Below, in pieces: positions 60,892 to 64,000 of a stretch of 64,000 nt of DNA; within the stretch, counting starts at the first letter, position 1, and every line of letters starts with the position of its first letter. The stretch is taken from NCBI RefSeq assembly GCF_030272615.1, contig NC_081413.1, forward strand, positions 551,765,136-551,829,135, written 5' to 3'. The translations under genes and the position numbers were made by a program. Below the pieces are notes generated by a model that worked only from the letters and a program-made list of their open reading frames with translations, was not told the origin of the DNA and made no database searches. The stretch is from Cryptomeria japonica. Its lineage: Eukaryota > Streptophyta > Pinopsida > Cupressales > Cupressaceae.

Positions 60892-62128
60892 TGTAGCATG
60901 TGAAACTCATCTTTAAAATATCAATTAGAAGTAAAGGGAAATCACGGATCCCTATCTAATCAAAGAATTCCAATAAACAGACAATGAAATAACACAATCA
61001 AATCAAAATAGGAAATAAAGTAATTCAATCAAAAGCTCCCTATTCAGTGACTATGTATAACTTTCATTGCTCTTCTCTTCTCTGTGGTATGGTGGATCTT
61101 AGATATTGTGTCGACAACCTGAAAATGACACAAAGATTCAAAGTTCATGATTGTTGAAAATGGAGATTGAATGCTCAATTTATAGATTTTTGGAGAGGAT
61201 TGATTGAAAGGTAGAACAAAATGATCAAGAGGTGGAACTCAGGTGAGCTCACATGAAGATTGATAGTTGAAATGCTGATTTGGGAGTGAAACTCAATAGA
61301 TTGAATAGATTAATTGAGTCAATTGATTGAGAAAAAGCTGTTTGAAGAAAGAAAAATAATGATTGGAGGAAATAAAGAAGATGAAATAGTTAACTAGAAG
61401 ATGGAAATATAGATTGGAGAGATAAATGATTTAATTAATTAATTGGTTGAATTAATTAATTTAGCATGTGCTTGCACTTTGACTTAGATTTTCAATTTAA
61501 TCTTTGCATGAAATTTATTCAAATAATTGAATTTATTTTAAATTCAATTTAGTATTTGAATATATTTAGAACTTGACTTTGATTTTCAATTTGGTTTTTG
61601 AAATCATGCACATGTGTTTGAATTTAGAAGAAATTAGAAGAATTTGAAATTAAATGAAATTAGAATTTGGGGATTTGGAAATAGAATTAGATAATTAAAT
61701 AATTTAAAGAAACTATTTAACTATTTAGAAATGGACCATAATTAAATAATAAAGATCATTTAAATTAAAGGATTAAATCACAATTAATTAAATAATAAAT
61801 ATTTAATTAATATTTAGAAAATGTTTGAATGATTAATTGATTAGAGATAAAAATTGAAAATAAAAGTAATTTATTTAAATAATAAAGATAATTTAAATTG
61901 GGGAATTAATTAGAATTAATTAAATAATAAATATTTAATTAACATTAGAAAATAGTTAAAAATGATTAAATGATGAAAGAATAGGAAATAGAATAATTAG
62001 TAAGATTATGAGGAAATGTGAAATTAGAAGAATAAGATTAATTAACTTAATTAAATAATTAAAGAATTATTTAATCAATTAGAGGAATAATTAGCACATG
62101 ATTAATGAGACATTTTTAGGTGTCTACA
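60892..62128 (-). repeat. solo LTR inside ORF-C
   Basis: The minus strand starts TGTAGACACCTAAAAATG and runs through AT-rich TTTAATTAATT sequence to CATGCTACA. Flanks are ATAGT (60887-60891) and ATAGC (62129-62133), one mismatch. LTR plus one duplication is 1,242 bp, a multiple of three, and ISEEAI joins to DPNLELW in frame on the minus strand. It belongs to the same LTR family as 54231-55345. Confidence 0.78.
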
Positions 62129-62133
62129 ATAGC

Positions 62134-62464
62134 TTCTTCTGATATTATCTTCTTAGGGTTTCCTTCAATGTCTCTTATGACTGACATAAAGAAAGTGTCA
62201 TGGATGCGAGAGAAACTCCTCATGACTTCTCCTCTATAGTTGAGGAAAAAAATTATAAATAGGGGCATCAATCATGAGATTGGGCCTAATTCTCTTAAAC
62301 CCAACCAATATATTCTCCTAGAAGCTAACACATAGGAAAGAACAGAGCACAAATAAAATTGTCTCCTATCATTAAACTTTACAAGTTGGTCATGAAGGGA
62401 ATCACTTATTAACCTCACCCAATCAATTTGAATTTTATCATCACAAACAGTGAGGATAAATTGA
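62134..62464 (-). pseudogene. ORF-C, N-terminal piece
   Basis: The minus strand reads LTVCDDKIQIDWVRLISDSL, HDQLVKFNDRRQFYLCSVLS, then after a stop GEVMRSFSRIHDTFFMSVIR and NPKKIISEEAI. The first part lines up with ORF-B segment 1 (LTIVDGQQYYNWAQI, RDQLKEV, FFVTSYV). The rest of the N-terminus is cut off by the copia-type element that begins at 62465. Confidence 0.62.
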
Positions 62465-63369
62465 TGTTGGCAATTGATACTCTATTGGTTGGTTTCACTA
62501 TGTTGTCATTGATGGCAACATGATTTTGTGTTCTGACTTCTTATGGTGTACCGACAGGCACTTCATAGATTCTACACTGGCACCGGCAGGACAAGGATTT
62601 CTTTGATCACTAACAATGTAAGCCGACATAGTATAGTAAAGGTTATCGGTATTGGAGGACAACATATCTTAGATCCGGCATCGACAATTTGTTAAAATGT
62701 TTATACATTTATGTTATCTGGCCGACATGTAATCTGATATTATATATATCTTTGTAAGCCGACATAAGGCATAAATTTGTATAGGGTATATAGGTTAGTT
62801 TGATTATATCATTATGAATGAATGTGATGGATATGCGAATGTTATATGTTGTGAAATTATTCAGAGCTCGATTATGTATGTGAGGAATTTATTGTAAGGG
62901 TTATTCCAGTAAAGGGGTTTAGGGTTTCTAACCGCAAAAGACATAGCTTAAATCAAAATTGTTTTTTGGCATAGAAGATGCTATCTTAGTAGTTCACACT
63001 TCTTCAGATTGTTGTTTGGAATTTTAGGTAGTCAGTGAGGCTCCTATTGTGATTAAGTAATGTGCTCTAGGCTGTAAGCCTTCCTGCAAGTGCAGGCCCA
63101 TCATATATTGTAATATCTCTTCATATGTCTAGTGGATTGATATAGTGGGTCACAAATCCCACCGTGGTTTTTCCTCTTTGAGGTTTTCCATGTATAAATA
63201 TGTGTGTTATGATTTTTATTTATGTGTTTGGCTTATTGGTTGCTTTACTTCTTTCAATTCTATTTGTACTAGTATACCGGTTGGTGTATGAATGTTTTGT
63301 TAAGGCTAAAATCTACTATTCTGGTATAACACTGATTCACCCCCCTCTCAGTGTTATTGGTTTGCAACA
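62465..63369 (+). repeat. 5' LTR of the third copia-type element
   Basis: It is 905 bp, TG to CA. It shares the terminal CACTGATTCACCCCCCTCTC phrase and the GTGGTTTTTCC box with the other copia-type LTRs, but its U3 is distinct, so it is a different family. Confidence 0.82.
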
Positions 63370-63371
63370 AT

Positions 63372-63384
63372 TGGTATCAGAGCC
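63372..63384 (+). other. primer-binding site
   Basis: TGGTATCAGAGCC, the canonical copia initiator-methionine tRNA complement, lies two bases after the LTR. Confidence 0.9.
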
Positions 63385-63443
63385 TTGTGGCTTAGAAGAA
63401 GTTTAATAGCTTGAGGAAGATCCTGAAACCAAAATCATTGAAT

Positions 63444-63791
63444 ATGGCTTTGGAGAAACAGCTTGAGATGGCACTTGAAGATTATGATGTTGAAAGGTTG
63501 AAGAACTTAAAGCTACAAGATGAATTGAATTCTGCTAAGTAATTTATTCTTGTCCTACAAGAGAGATTATCATCTGTTCAAGCTAGGAGGAAGGAACTTT
63601 TGCAAAATCAGGATAATGAAGAGAAAAATGCACTTAAGGAGCAATGTCAGAAATTGAGTCAGGAGAACATGGTTATGAAGAATGAAATGCAATTTATAAC
63701 TATGAGGATGTCTAAGGAGATTGATGACATAAAGAAAAAAGAAGAAAATCTTTGTGTATCCCTAAGGGTGATCTCGCACAACTCACATTGA
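63444..63791 (+). pseudogene. gag-like coiled-coil start of the third element
   Basis: MALEKQLEMALEDYDVERLK begins at 63444. A TAA at 63540 interrupts the frame, which then continues with QARRKEL, shared with the gag of the 45-52 kb element. Strong heptad character. It stops at 63789-63791. The zinc-knuckle part would lie further on. Confidence 0.6.
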
Positions 63792-64000
63792 TAGATATAA
63801 ATGAAAGGAATCAAAAGCATCCACTGATCATTACCATGGACAAATCTGACCATTACCATTGAATTTTATTTTCATTGAAACAAAGAGTTTTGTAGGGTTA
63901 ATTCAACATTTTAGAAAGTTTATCAAATCATATTCCATGATTGCAATGTTTTATATCATAGATTTTTGTTGTTTATATTCATATTGTTGATTGCATAGGC

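Larger units (their letters stand above)
62465..64000 (+). mobile_element. third copia-type LTR element, 5' end only
   Basis: The LTR 62465-63369 (TGTTGGCAAT to GCAACA) is followed by a standard PBS and the start of a gag-like coiled-coil ORF, then runs out of the window. The LTR carries the GTGGTTTTTCC box (about 63162) and TATAAATA (about 63194). The rest of the element and the second target duplication cannot be seen. Confidence 0.8.

Overview
This 64 kb window is plant nuclear DNA made almost wholly of transposable elements (TEs). The evidence is Ty1/copia and Gypsy-type LTRs, a Mutator-like (MULE) transposase with short plant-style GT-AG introns, long AT-rich stretches, heavy nesting, and premature stops of the kind left by cytosine-methylation decay. 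No housekeeping gene, tRNA or rRNA was recognised. Old nested elements separated by AT-rich filler would suit a large, TE-rich genome such as a gymnosperm, but the sequence alone does not fix the species.

Layout. 1-4775: minus-strand Ty1/copia element (RT, integrase, protease, gag, 5' LTR), cut by the window edge and inserted into an unknown coding remnant, ORF-A (4776-7331). 8275-9000: an ATCGG-rich dispersed repeat. 9176-9795: unknown coding fragment. 9913-17593: a complete, young, non-autonomous LTR element (GGTAG target duplication, about 1% LTR divergence) whose interior carries about 21 copies of a TAGCGCAT-type motif and four small tandem arrays. 17980-20410: inverted and direct repeats with a 20-bp perfect palindrome. 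20756-25040: MULE transposase pseudogene split by a solo copia-type LTR (22851-24082). 25497-25982: unknown decayed ORF. 26520-28590: inverted pair of repeat arrays around ORF-D. 29529-30203 and 31160-35006: two minus-strand genes, the second with about ten exons and three families of internal peptide repeats. 35300-42780: mostly non-coding. 42860-44060: array of imperfect palindromes ahead of ORF-B. 44115-56748: ORF-B, broken by a complete 7.6 kb LTR element (45156-52712, AGAGA duplication) and by a solo LTR (54231-55345). 58590-62464: ORF-C, minus strand, broken by another solo LTR (60892-62128). 62465-64000: the start of a third copia-type element.

Common threads. (1) ORF-A, -B, -C and -D are decayed copies of one uncharacterised family, or a few related families; the cargo ORF of the 45-52 kb element has the same overall layout. 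(2) Removing an insertion together with one target-duplication copy restores the reading frame in the MULE transposase, twice in ORF-B, and apparently in ORF-C. This gives a clear order of events. (3) The MULE transposase (plus) and the spliced minus-strand gene converge, like mudrA/mudrB of maize MuDR, but the element ends are not proven. (4) The 45-52 kb element pairs a CCHC gag with a single-frame cargo of about 1,000 codons instead of pol.
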